Shown: piece by piece, positions 46,623 through 58,000 of the stretch
Position numbering within the stretch: position 1 is the first letter of the stretch
Layout: each line of letters begins with the position of its first letter
From: Chrysogorgia sp. JL179-B06
Lineage: Eukaryota > Cnidaria > Anthozoa > Scleralcyonacea > Chrysogorgiidae
Direction: 5' to 3'
Length of the DNA: 64,000 nucleotides
Assembly (NCBI GenBank): GCA_035772405.1
Contig: JAYKKM010000005.1
Location: forward strand, 1,097,501-1,161,500
Program-made: the position numbers and the translations under genes
The notes under the pieces: generated by a model
What the model was told of the DNA's origin: nothing
The model's database searches: none
Seen by the model: only the letters and a program-made list of their open reading frames with translations

Positions 46623-48293
46623 TGTCATAACATACATATTTATATGTATATGTAGTCATTAATATTCATTAATTATTATTAATAAGAATTATTTAGTCAA
46701 GTCACAAGAGAAGTAATCAATTTTTTCTTCTAAAAATGATTATTCAAATTATATGTTAGTTATACAGTCTTACTGAACTTATTGGACAAGCAAACAAGCC
46801 ATCACTTAAAAAATAATTTAATTTAGGAGCTAAAACTTGGCAAACAGAATGTTTTAATTATAAAATATTTAGGGAATGGATTAAGGAGAATGAAAACATC
46901 CTTTTGGAGTAAGACAGTTTAATCTACAATGATAATTATTATATAGAGTAGGCCCATTACCTTCACATCACCAATAAAAACACAGTTACCAGAAAATCCA
47001 CTTTATTCATCATTAAGTTCATACACACAAAAGGTTACTAATATATCCAACATGACAAATAAAAAAAATTAAATTGAATTTACATTTGATTTTCAATACG
47101 TTGCAAGCAATACAAATAAATATTTAACTAAACGAGGCGATGGTGCTGCAACTCGTACACTGTTGTTGGCCAAGGCTTGTAAGGCTACTTAAAAATTAAA
47201 ATAGGGTTAGCTTAAACAAGAAACTTGGAAATTTTATCATTATGCATGTGTACTGTACTTTGATTTCTGTTTACGATACAGCATACAGACTGCTGTTTGA
47301 CTCCTGAAAGAGCTTGTCATTAATGTCATTAATAGTTCGAGAAATCAGAGTTAGCAAAAAGAAAAGAGCATATCTTCAAACAAATCCAATGCCAGAGAAT
47401 AACATATTAACCCAAATATAATCAATCAACCCAAAACTAACTTTTTATTACTAAAATACTAAATTTACTGACCTTTTTAAAAACATTTCTGAAACAAATA
47501 TTGATATTAAAGCTCCATAGTAATGTGGTTGTTGAAACACTTTGAAAATGGAATGCAAAGTTGCTGCGAACAAAAGGCATGTGATGATGTGAAAAATTCA
47601 TAACATTTCACCAAATGCCGAGTGAAAGTCGAGGTGAAAAAGGTGAAAGTACACCACGAGTACCCCTCGCTACCACAAGAAAAAGCATTGGAACCAAGTC
47701 TTAAGCTCGCAAGGTACGCTGGTGTAGGGGTACCAATATGGCCGCCGGTGGCTTCAAAATTTTAACTACTCTCAATAAGGGATGAGCAATCCAGGTATTA
47801 GCCTACGTCATAGTCTGTGAAATTTTGAAAACCACAGACTATGAACCAGCGCCGTTAATCGTGTTCTGTGACGTAGCTACTATAAGGAATTTAAATAGTA
47901 GACCATGATTGGTCACTTAGAAAATTTAGTTAATACGCGATATTCAATTGGTTAAGAACTACTTCCGTTTTCAATGTTCGTCATGTTGTTTACCACGAAG
48001 ACAGTTACGTTTCCTTGTAAACGAGACTATTAAAGAGTTTGCTAATACTTTCAAAGGATGACTGTTTATAGTCGGCATAATTTTGGTTCAAGGATGATCA
48101 AACAGTCGAAGAGATGCGGGAATCGAATTGTTAATCATACGATATTTCCAGGTAGCCGTCGAGTGCCGATTCTCGTTTAATATGCTGTTTCGTTTTAGCT
48201 TTTCAGCTTGTCCTATTTGTCTATTAGAACTATTAGTTTGCTCTTCATATGATTTCTTAAACTTTTACTGAATACTCGTTAGTTGCTATAAGC

Positions 48294-48513
48294 ATAGACT
48301 TGCTCCAAGTCTGCCTCTTGATTGTTTCGGCTTTGTTTAAAGACGGGTTTGCTTCGAGAATACGGGTTTGTTTCGAGACAGGTTCTTTTCAAAACCTTGA
48401 AACAAACCCGTCTTTGAAACCAAACCACTCTCGAAATAAACCCGTCTTCTCAAAACAAACCCGTCTTTAAATAAACCCGAAACAATCAAGAGGCAGACTT
48501 GGAGCAAGTCTAT
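48294..48513. repeat. Fold-back with internal AAACCCGTCTT repeats
   Basis: Outer arms ATAGACTTGCTCCAAGTCTG then CCTCTTGATTGTTTCGG and its complement. Each arm also contains direct copies of AAACCCGTCTT or its complement (about seven in all), so many alternative hairpins are possible. Confidence 0.85.
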
Positions 48514-50328
48514 ACTATAAGGCATAAACACAATCTATTGCGAATAATTGGCTCTGATGCACAGACGCTACTTAGCGCCGCCTTTTTGCGCCCGCGAGCG
48601 TCTGTACGCAGGCTATCCAGGTATATAGAGATCAGTGATAAATACTCAACCAGAAGTCCGACTCCGTGTCGGCGCCTTTGATGTTGGTGTCCTCGCGCAT
48701 CTCAGCTCGCGCATCCGCCGCCATTTTGCTAGCAAGCGTGCACTTGGTGGCCGGGGGGGTGGCGGTGTAGCGGAGGAAACGTCGTGTAACGACTGACAAC
48801 TGTACCTTTCGTGGTCGAAACTTTAAAGTGGAACGACAGAATGCACATAACTGTTATGTGATTGCATAGCTCGAGTTTCTGCATCATCTGTAACTTGTTA
48901 AAATGTCAATAAAGTGATAATCAATTGACGCCATTTTGCGAGCAAGCTACTTCTTGGTTTCAGGCATACCCCCCCTGAAGCTTGCTTTCACAATTCTTAA
49001 ATATCACCACCATATTTGTTTATAGAAGAAGATGGCTTATAACTTCAAAACTACGCATTTTTGAAAGATATCGTGTACGTATGTTGTTAACAATTTCATA
49101 AGCTTTCGTTTGGTGTATAGTGCAAGTTTTTCCGTTATCTGTATTTTTTTTAAATGTTCAAAATGTTTGTACCATTGCTCGTAAATGGGAAGGAAATTTC
49201 TCCCTAATGTTGTAGAATTTTGAATATTGTTCATAAAATACTTAACACAGAAGCTTGGGCTTGATATCAAACAGAAGATACTGTAAAATTTTATCTGTGG
49301 TAGAAATCTCAAGTTTCTAGCTTAACGGAAAGTATTTCAAAAAAGAGGAAACCTTTTTTTCATTTTTGTCTGGCCTGTGTGAATTGGTGAAGTTTGTTTT
49401 TCCTTTTGCAGTTATGCTGTTTGCTATTTCATATAACTTTGCAAATACTGTATGTATGAACTTCGGATATGCTTTAAACAAAAGCTAATTAAAAGACAAA
49501 GTTCTGCAAACGTTTGTAGTTTTGTAACTGAAGCAGAAAAAGTTTTAGATGAACATTAGTGAACATATTTTTGAATATATTTTAAGAATATTGGAATGAT
49601 ATAATTTCTCATCTTGTAGTTTGTTGTTAATCTATAACTTTAAAATAATTGTATAAATTTATTTTACATCAAAAAACAAAGTTTCATATTTGTATTAGCT
49701 TTTGTTTAAAACATATCCGAAGTTCATACATACAGTATTGGCAAAGTTATTTAAAATATCAAACCCTGTAACTGCACTAGGAAAAGCAAACTTCACCAAT
49801 TCACACAGGCCAGACAAAAATGAAAAAACGTTTTCCTCTTTTTTGAAATACTTTCCGTTAAGCTAGAAACTTGAGATTTCTACCACAGATAAAATGTTAC
49901 AGTATCTTCTGTTTGATATCAAGCCCAAGCTTCTGTGTTAAGTATTTTATGAACAATATTCAAAATTCTACAACATTAGGGAGAAATTTCCTTCCCATTT
50001 ACGACCAATGGTACGAACATTTTGAACATTTAAAAAAAATACAGATAACGGAAAAACATGCACTATACACCAAATGAAAGCTTATGAAATTATTAACATA
50101 CGTACGTAGACGATGTCTTTCAACAATGCGTAGTTTGGAAGTTATTAGCCATTTTCCTCCATCAACAAACATGCACGCTTGCTAGCAAAATGGCCGACTC
50201 GCGCATGCGCATAAAAAAAATGGGACATGTTTTCACGGGAGTTGGACTTCTGGTTGAGTATTTATTCTGTGGTTCTGATCTGTGCCAGCATCGTAACGCT
50301 GGCCTCCGTGATGAAATAGAGTTTGATA

Positions 50329-51057
50329 TCGACAATTTTTGGGAGAAGAGAAAATACAACGAGACTTAAATTTAGCTAAGTACAATGAGAAAACATCGAG
50401 GTGTTGTGTATTGGCGTTTAAATCGTCGTGGGATCGCTTGTCTGTGATTTATTCGCTCTTGAAGTGACCCGAGTGTGTGATTTCCGGCGCCGGACTTGCC
50501 TACCTTCCTATTTATTTAATAGAGGTCTCAAAACGTGTTGATTATTCCCACGAGTACAAGTACTTCAATTCTGAACAAAATGGTTTCAAACTTTCACAAA
50601 AGATAAAGGAAATGACAAAGAACAGGTAGATGCAGTTAAAAGTTAAAAAATGTTTGTATTTTTGTGGAATTTTTGCGATACTAAAACTGTTTATAAACTG
50701 ACGGTTATTTATAAATTACATGTAGCCTGCAGTACAAGCGTTCAGCGTTCTTCTTTAGGATTTCGGAGAGGATGCCATGCAAAATCTCATCAAAATCACA
50801 AACAAAAGCAAAAACATACCTTTTAATAGTTAATAGTTAAAAATAGTTTAAAGTAAAGAGAAAAAGAGTAAAGTAAAAAAATATTAAAAGACGACATATA
50901 ATGAGCTTGGGCTATGCACCAAGTCTTCTACTAAGTACCAAAGTTGAAGAAATCCAACATCATAACCACAAGTTGCATGAAGATGAACCATCGCACAAGG
51001 AAATTCAGGAACTGGACACTAAAGAAAATCTAAAGAACAACAATCACAGACTCCACC
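50329..51057. other. No recognised gene
   Basis: An open frame from 50901 (MSLGYAPSLLL...) of 68 codons is rich in His, Lys and Asn and resembles nothing known to me. It runs into a dispersed repeat at 51058. Probably not a gene. Confidence 0.4.
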
Positions 51058-51180
51058 GTAACCTTAAATTGTGTTTTGATATTTATCTTAATAAATCATT
51101 GTCATAAAAGTCTTCAAAAGTTCAAAAGACAGCAAAGAAAATCAAGAGAAACCTGTATTTTTTCAAATTTCGGTGCATAT
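51058..51180 (+). repeat. Dispersed repeat shared with 54236-54357
   Basis: About 122 bp from GTAACCTTAAATTGTG to TTTCGGTGCATAT are identical or nearly so at both sites, in the same orientation. Confidence 0.9.
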
Positions 51181-51239
51181 AGACTGAGTCACAGACTCCA
51201 CCAGGACAGCCGTTCCTCACGTTATAAGCCACAAATTAT

Positions 51240-51578
51240 TGAACTTTTTAAGGCATTGTAAGCAGTAAATTATTGGATTGTAACCGACCCCAAAACAACA
51301 TAGATCCTAACCCCCTCCTAACAAGATTTCTAACACTAACCCCCACCTATTTACTAAGGACTCCAATTGTGGGAAAAGAGGGTGGGGGATCAGTTGGTTG
51401 TGTCTTAAAACTCGTAAGGCGGGGAGTTCGGATTAGAAGAGTCGTTAGGAGGGGGGTTAGGATCTTTGTTGTTTTGGGGTCGGTTACAATCCAATAATTA
51501 ACTGCTTACAATGCCTTAACAAGCAGTAATTTGTGGCTTACACTATGAGGGACGGCTGGGTTATCATATGTAAGTGTA
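51240..51578. mobile_element. Fold-back MITE copy 2 (TTAAGGCATTGTAAGC ends)
   Basis: Nearly identical to 41100-41440. Differences seen are GTTAGGCGGGGGG versus GTAAGGCGGGGAG and a short TCC loss after the right arm. Confidence 0.88.
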
Positions 51579-51783
51579 AACGTCATCAACGATCCTTTAT
51601 AGTTCCAGTTGTCGTACTTAATTTGTAGTTATACGGCAATTTATATATTTTTAAATCTATCCCATCTTGGCAAGAAATACTCTCCTCCTGGAGTATCTGA
51701 TTTTGTTTTCAACAACTTTTTATGCGAAACCGCTGATACATCGCTGACTCGGCCTCCCTCAACGTCTGTGGAAGAGTTATACC

Positions 51784-52006
51784 CAGTGAGCTCTATATAT
51801 ATATATATATATATATATCTGGAGGGCTATCTGCCAGTCATTGGCCAGGCAAAAAGTGAAGCCAAAGATGGCCGACTTTGCACGTCAGTTTCAGTGACGT
51901 ACAAACCGCGCAGGGGACTGAAACTGACGTGCAAAGTCGGCCATCTTTGGCTTCAGTTTTTGCTCGGGCAGATAGCCCTCCAGATATATATATATAGAGC
52001 TCACTG
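51784..52006. mobile_element. CAGTGAGC MITE, 223 bp, 8-bp target duplication
   Basis: Ends CAGTGAGCTCTATATATA. Flanks GTTATACC at 51776-51783 and 52007-52014. The interior is an inverted repeat (CTGGAGGGCTATCTGCC; CGACTTTGCACGTCAGTTTC). Confidence 0.93.
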
Positions 52007-52014
52007 GTTATACC

Positions 52015-52054
52015 CAGTGAACTCTATAAAGACTGGAACGATAACTTGGCCGCC
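52015..52054. mobile_element. Solo end of a related CAGTGAAC element
   Basis: CAGTGAACTCTATAAAGACT and GGAACGATAACTTGGCCGCC start immediately after the duplicated GTTATACC. No matching right end is seen. Confidence 0.6.
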
Positions 52055-52257
52055 ATCTTTGAAGAGTTCAATGCAATCTCGTTCCCAGAGCCTCCGCCGC
52101 GCCACGCAAACGGAGGCTCTGGGATAATCCACACCGGAAGTGTTTTGATTGGTTAACTAAAGATTGCTTTTAATTAGATTAACTCTTAATATTTACGCGA
52201 GTGTTTCACTGTTTCGTTCAAACGGTATTGTACTTCGTTCTTTAATATTACGTTCTT

Positions 52258-52380
52258 ATGGCAGAGTTTACACCAAAAAAGTTATCTTCGGACAAACTTT
52301 TAGTCGTGTTTCCAGAAAAGCTCAAAAAAACTAGTCCATTCTACGCGAAATGCAAGAGAGGCGCCTGGTCTAAACGTTAA
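52258..52380 (+). pseudogene. Short ORF remnant inside the fold-back
   Basis: Forty codons: MAEFTPKKLSSDKLLVVFPE then KLKKTSPFYAKCKRGAWSKR and a stop. Coding-like composition suggests the N-terminus of an element-encoded protein, but the reading breaks immediately after. Family unknown. Confidence 0.3.
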
Positions 52381-52597
52381 AGAAGACTCTCAAGTCGCAT
52401 AATCCAGAGAGTTTAATCCATCCATGGTGCAAAAAATTGCCTCAGTTATTCTTGGCTCAGGAAATGCGACCAAAAAGTATCTTGATTTCTCCAACTAAAT
52501 CATCGGACGTAGTGTTTATATTGCAGAACAGAAACGAGAATACAAGCCATCGAGAATCAAAACAAAGATTGATCAAAGATTTTCCCACGCCTCACCA

Positions 52598-52965
52598 CAG
52601 AGAGCCGTAACGTCTATTTAGTGAAGCGAGTTTAACGGTAAATTGGGTTTATTTGGTATTTTTTGCACAATAATTGTATTAAATTGCTATTAAAATGTTC
52701 TTACTTGTTAATTTTGTGGACAATCAGGACAAATTACAGGCAACCAGAGGGTAACCACAGTCAACGGCCTTCCGTATTGATGTAAACACTGATTCGATGC
52801 CTTTCTGGTCTGGTTGCTTGTAATTTGTCCTGATTGTCGACAAAATGAACAAGTAAGAACATTTTAATAGCGATTTAATACAATTATTGTGTAAAAAATA
52901 CTGAATAAACCCGATTTACTGTTAAACTCGCTTTACTAATCGACGTTACGGCTCCCTGTGGCCTT
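52598..52965. mobile_element. Complete fold-back MITE, about 150-bp arms
   Basis: The left arm begins CACAGAGAGCCGTAACGTC; the right arm ends GACGTTACGGCTCCCTGTGG. Arms share GTTTAACGGTAAATTGGGTT, ATTGTATTAAATTGCTATTA and ACAATCAGGACAAATTACAG. Solo right arm at 1083-1240. Confidence 0.88.
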
Positions 52966-53494
52966 ACGAACACCGCGTAAACTTGTATATAGCGTCAGGT
53001 GTGTCTTGGTCGTTTATAAAAATATGTTACCGTTAATTTTTGTGCTGTCAAGTCTTTTATTGTTTGAAGTTTCAACAATAGCCAACACCTCGATAAACAT
53101 TTCTTTGTGTATTTATTAATACCTTTTTGATTTCATTGCCGCGAGTTACATAAATTCTAAAATCATATTCTTTTCTGTCCCAAATCCCAATTGGTTGCTA
53201 ATTTAAACACCAGACAACAACTTTTTCACCTCTGAAGAGATCCTCGAGAGTTATTAACGTGTTTAGGGAAGATTCTTGCCGAAGAACTCGATATTTTAAT
53301 ATAGCACAGATAGTTCTCACGTCCCAGAAACTACGCTCGGTCTATTACTGGCGCATGCTCTGTTCAATCGACGCCCTGTTTTCCGGCCCTCTGGCGATGG
53401 ATTATCCCAGAGCCTCCGTTTGCGTGGCGCGGCGGAGGCTCTGGGAACGAGATTGAGTTCAATGGTGATATTTTTGTAGGTAGCCCCAGTCCTT

Positions 53495-53597
53495 TTTTCA
53501 AAATGGCGTCGAAAAATATAGTTTGAAAATCGATAAATTTGACCACTTTCGCAACTTTTAATGCATTTATTTTTTACCCCAGAGCACACTAGGCCAA
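53495..53597. repeat. Dispersed repeat shared with 41453-41552
   Basis: TTCAAAATGGCGTCGAAAAA through AGAGCACACTAGGCCA, same orientation. The following sequence differs. Confidence 0.85.
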
Positions 53598-53889
53598 CAA
53601 AACTTTTAAATGGGGTATATACAATACTCAAAAGTTGTTTACCTATTGAAATATACAGAGAACAAGACGAAAGTTGAGCAAAAAACCCCGCGAAAATTGA
53701 TTGTTTTTCTGGGTTTTGAGCCCACACACGAAGAGTTATAAGATATTATAGCACCTTTTATAAAGATAAATTTTAGATGCATTGATACTGGCTTCAAAAA
53801 ATCCAATGTTTTTCTCTCGTCCTTTTGTGGCTGGCAGAGCTCAAATAAATTTGTTATTTCCGAGGATTTTTGTAAACAAATCAATTAAA

Positions 53890-54357
53890 ATAATAATTAA
53901 AGTTAAATTATCTATTTACAACATAGATACAGCTTATCCTGGTAGCTAACTTAGTTCTCTTTGAAAGCGGGTAATCGAACATGCCCAAAAATATAATTTT
54001 CGTATTACGGATACCATCTTGTAAACGAACTTTCGGCTGTCTTCGACGAACGTTTTCTTGAGAAATAATCAACTCCCAAAGCTACAATATATATTAAAAC
54101 AAAGGTAAATTATCTGTTTACAATATGCGTACAGCTTATCCGGCGAGCGAACGTAATTTTCTTAGAAAGAGCGGATAATCGAACATATCGTAACGTGTGA
54201 AAAAGATTGGATTTAGCAGTAACACACACAAAAAGTAACCTTAAATTGTGTTTTGATATTTATCTTAATAAATCATTGTCATAAAAGTCTTCAAAAGTTC
54301 AAAAGACAGCAAAGAAAATCAAGAGAAACCTGTATTTTTTCAAATTTCGGTGCATAT
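53890..54357. repeat. Dispersed repeats shared with 44930-45210 and 51058-51180
   Basis: About 53905-54190 matches 44920-45210: CAGCTTATCC, CATGCCCAAAAATATAATTT, TTTTCTTGAGAAATAATCAA, AAGCTACAATATATATTAAA. From 54236 the sequence matches 51058-51180. Confidence 0.75.
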
Positions 54358-54667
54358 TTCCCCGTTTGTTTGACGGATATTTTATTTGTTAAGCCACATC
54401 CATCGCTAGAAATTCTTGAAAAGAAAGCTCAACCAACGTATCGCATTTTTCCCTTTTAAAAAGCAACTGGGAAACAGCCTAGCTCCAAAAAAGTTGAACA
54501 TTTTCCGTTCAGCAATCCTACCGCTCCTACGATTATTTCCTGGCCACTGCCGTTTCGTGCACTACACGCAAATCAACACGCGTGTTTTATACCTACAACG
54601 TCGCCGAGTGGCTGTTTCGTACACTACACGCGGTCAACACGCGTGTTTTATACCTACATGTTCTACA

Positions 54668-54910
54668 CAGTGAGCTCTATATATATATATATCTGGAGGG
54701 CTATCTGCCAGTCATTGGCCAGGCAAAAAGTGAAGCCAAAGATGGCCGACTTTGCACGTCAGTTTCAGTCCCCTACGCGGTTTGTATATAAGAAATTGAC
54801 GTACAAACCGCGCAGGGGACTGAAACTGACGTGCAAAGTCGGCCATCTTGGGCTTCACTTTTTGCTCGGGCAGATAGCCCTCCAGATATATATATATATA
54901 GAGCTCACTG
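54668..54910. mobile_element. CAGTGAGC MITE, 243 bp, 8-bp target duplication
   Basis: Same family as 51784-52006. Flanks GTTCTACA at 54660-54667 and 54911-54918. The arms are nearly complementary to each other throughout; the centre TTTGTATATAAGAAATTGAC differs from the other copy. Confidence 0.93.
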
Positions 54911-54927
54911 GTTCTACACTACAGTTT

Positions 54928-55055
54928 TATCCCGACTTTTTTCTCGACTTTTTTCCCGACTTTTTTCCCGACTTTTTTCTCGACTTTTTTCCCAACTTTT
55001 TTCTCGAGTTTTTTCTCGAGTTTTTTCTCGACTTTTTTCTCGGCTTTTTTCCTGG
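54928..55055 (+). repeat. 12-bp pyrimidine repeat (ACTTTTTTCYCG), about 10 copies
   Basis: A strand-asymmetric T/C-rich tract just upstream of the ATG at 55080. The sense frame gives DFFLDFFP; the minus strand gives KKSRKKSGKK. Not a gene. Confidence 0.9.
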
Positions 55056-55079
55056 GTCTTTTCGTAAGCTAAAGCTAAG

Positions 55080-58000
55080 ATGGTGGACGATACACCACCG
55101 AGCGATCAAAGCGATACGGGCCACGGCCGTCTCGTCAAATTCAATCGAAAAGGTAAGTTTTTGTGCTTTGAAAATCACTATTACAATCTTACATTCAATC
55201 TTACAATCCTTTGAAGTGGTCTGGTTCAATGTTTGGACGAATACACTTTATACCGATCAAATTGAGTGTTGTCGTTTTTAATATATTAGTTTATACCACT
55301 CACATTCACATTGAGTATTATTATATACTAGTTTTATACTAGTATTAGTTTTATACTAGTTATGTTGTCAAAGTTTTATGTCAATAACATTAATTTTACA
55401 GGTCTGCGGGTTTCTGACCGCAAGAGGTCTGGCAGAAGAGGTAGTAGAGAGGTTTCGTTATGAAAAGGTATGTTTTGCAAAATTGTTTATCGAATTGTTT
55501 AATATGAAATTTGGCGATTTAATTAGAAATGATTTGCGATAGTATGCAATACTAATAGGCCATTCCATTTCAATAATATGTGCACCCCCTTGGCCCCTGA
55601 AATTTCTGACACCCCCTATCTCATATTTCCCTATGATATCTATTTTCTTCCCAGTATATATCCCTTCCTTCTTTCCCCCCTTGAAAATTCAAGAGTTTTT
55701 CTACAGATTTCATAGGCTACCCTAATGATAAATTGACATACAACATCTCCTGACTGGATATCCAGAGCCCTTAAGGGAGAGGGGTGCATATAAAATGGAA
55801 TAACACAATGTTTTCTAGTCTGCAACGACAACATGATGAAAATATCATTATTTTGTCTGTTATTGCACAAGTGAAAGAGAAAATTTAAGTGTACTAAGGA
55901 AATGCATTTTACTTTTGTTGAAAGAACAAATTCAAAATGTTATATATTTTCTTTGGTTATGTTGTAAATTATAGTTGTTTAAGCGGTTGGAAATTAGTCG
56001 ACCCAAAACTTAGATGGAATAAAATAATACTTTAAGCCTTATCCAAAAATGTAAATGCTAATACTAAAGGCGATATTCACTGAGCCTGAGGTGAATAATT
56101 GTTTTAGTATAAATACACATTTTTCCACTCTTAAGAACAGCATTTCCTTCAAAAATACTAGTTTCTTGACTTTTTTCTCCTGTCACTTTGACAAATCGGC
56201 TGGCGGCCATCTTGAAAAAACGCTGGAGGTGATTATCGAGAAATAATCCGAGGTAGCTCGACCAATCAGCGCACGCAATTTCTATAATCACCTAATGTAT
56301 TTGTACCAAAGTTGTATAATGCCTTCTTATGCACTGCCTGGGACAAATAACCTTGTGCCTCCTACATTTGGGCAGACCTAGTAAAAAACCTGCCTTAATA
56401 TAAACAGTATGTATCACAACATACAATACAGTACATTAAATATATATATATATATATATATACATGTACCATCTGTTATAGTCTCACTATTAAATATACT
56501 TAATTTTAGATGGATGCACCTGCAATTACAAATGCGAAAGATGATCTATTAAAAGAAATGGGCCTTTCTAAGGCAGGAGATAGACTAAGTTTGAAAGGTT
56601 TCTGTAAGGAGCAAAAAGATGAAAGCTACCTAACAGAAGGAAATAAGGATAGGAAAAGAGCACTGTTGGAAGCATTTCTGTCAAGAAAGAAAGATAAAAA
56701 GAGGTCGAAGAGCACATCCTTCAATAAAACAAGCAATTCAGTTAAACAGCCTGAAAAAGGAAAAACGAAGAAAGTGCAACTTGGATGGAAACATTTCAAG
56801 GAGCAGGAAGAAGTTTATGTTCTTGTGCCACTTACAAAGGGTGGAGGAAGTAGAGTTGTGGAGATGCCATTGTCGAGTAACAAGATGAACCTGTATAACG
56901 CTTGTAAAAGTCTATTTTTCCCAGAAGGAAAGTCTATCTTTGGAAAAGAAGATGACATGATTTTTAACTTAACTAATTTCAAAGGTGAGAAGATTGAAGC
57001 AACCATTAAGGTCGGAAAAGAAGAACTGCCATTTAACTTGTGTAATTATATGGAGGCACACAAGATTAAAACAGTCAGATTATATTTACAAAGCAAAATA
57101 ATTGGCGGTAGTGATGACGACGAGATTGCGTTACCTATCATGCTTGAAACAAACAATGAAATTTCTCTGATTGGCTCCACCCAACAACGGCAATCTATTA
57201 TGTTGGAACAGGACCGGAAATATCAAGATTTCCTAAACACAGAAACAAACAATGAAACTTCTCTGATTGGCACCACCCAGGAACGGAGATCTATTATGTT
57301 GAAACAGGACCGGGAATATCAAGAGTCCTTGAAAGCAGACAAGAAAAAGGCAGTGTCAGTGGATAAAGAAACCAGTGATGCAAAGCGCAAGGAAAGAGTT
57401 CAGCATGCCAGAACAGATAGAGTTATACCAGAACCTGATTCCAATTTTGTAACTGTCAAGGTTAGACACGTTACCATGGGCCTACTGTCAAGAAGATTTC
57501 CTAGCAGCGCCAACATGTCTGCTGTCTATGACTGGGCTGGATCCTTAAGCACTGATCCTGAGAATTTTATTCTTTGCGACCATTTTGGGAGTCAGCTTCT
57601 GCCAAGCTACACAGTATCTGACAGATGTACCCTTTCAATGATTGAGAATGAGAATGGGACCCCATCGATGTCTGAGTCTGATGATGAGATGCATTCCTAG
57701 AAGACCTAAATAACGTACCATGGCACTTAGTCTACAATGAAGATAATGTTGATGATGCAGTATTAACAATTGGAATAAGCTGTTTTTAGATGTGGCAGAT
57801 TCTCATGCACCTATTAAGAAACGTCGTGTGAAAGGAGTTCACTCACCTTGGATGACACATGCAATTTCTGAAGGAATGCAAAACCGAGATTATCATCATC
57901 GCAAGGCAATAAAAAGTGGCTCCCCGTACCACTGGCGTATGTTTAAAAGGTATCGTAACTTTGTTAACAAAGAAATTAAAACGAGTAAATCAAATTATTA

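Larger units (their letters stand above)
44477..48637. mobile_element. CACTGATC element, 4.16 kb, 8-bp target duplication
   Basis: The ends CACTGATCTCTAT and ATATAGAGATCAGTG are flanked by ATAAATAC at 44469-44476 and 48638-48645. Sub-terminal inverted phrases (GAAGCCACCGG and GGGGTACCAA..ATGGC) lie at about 45335-45375 and 47717-47755. The interior is AT-rich with no recognisable transposase. The open frames near 45358-45648 resemble nothing I know. The left end is itself split by the 823-bp element. Confidence 0.85.
43355..50328. mobile_element. Large fold-back element broken by at least three insertions
   Basis: The right arm (about 49690-50328) is intact. The left arm is the same sequence inverted but in pieces: 43355-43407 (TCATCACGGAGGCCAGCGTT), 44464-44476 (ACAGAATAAATAC) and 48638-49490 (TCAACCAGAAGTCC onward). 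Removing the insertions between them restores a continuous arm matching the right one. The spacer at about 49490-49690 is AT-rich. Total arm length is about 650-900 bp. Confidence 0.75.
52055..53468. mobile_element. Fold-back with CCCAGAGCCTCCG arms, about 1.4 kb
   Basis: Arms at about 52055-52126 and 53396-53468 carry GAGTTCAATGCAATCTCG / CGAGATTGAGTTC and CCCAGAGCCTCCGCCGCG. Each arm is itself a near palindrome (CAGAGCCTCCG...CGGAGGCTCTG). A complete fold-back MITE is nested inside. Confidence 0.75.

Noticed and set aside
41131..51497. A 74-codon frame identical in protein sequence in both TTAAGGCATTG MITE copies
   Set aside because: The two base differences happen to be synonymous, but the frame spans inverted arms and has no natural start. 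Two sites are too few to argue for selection.
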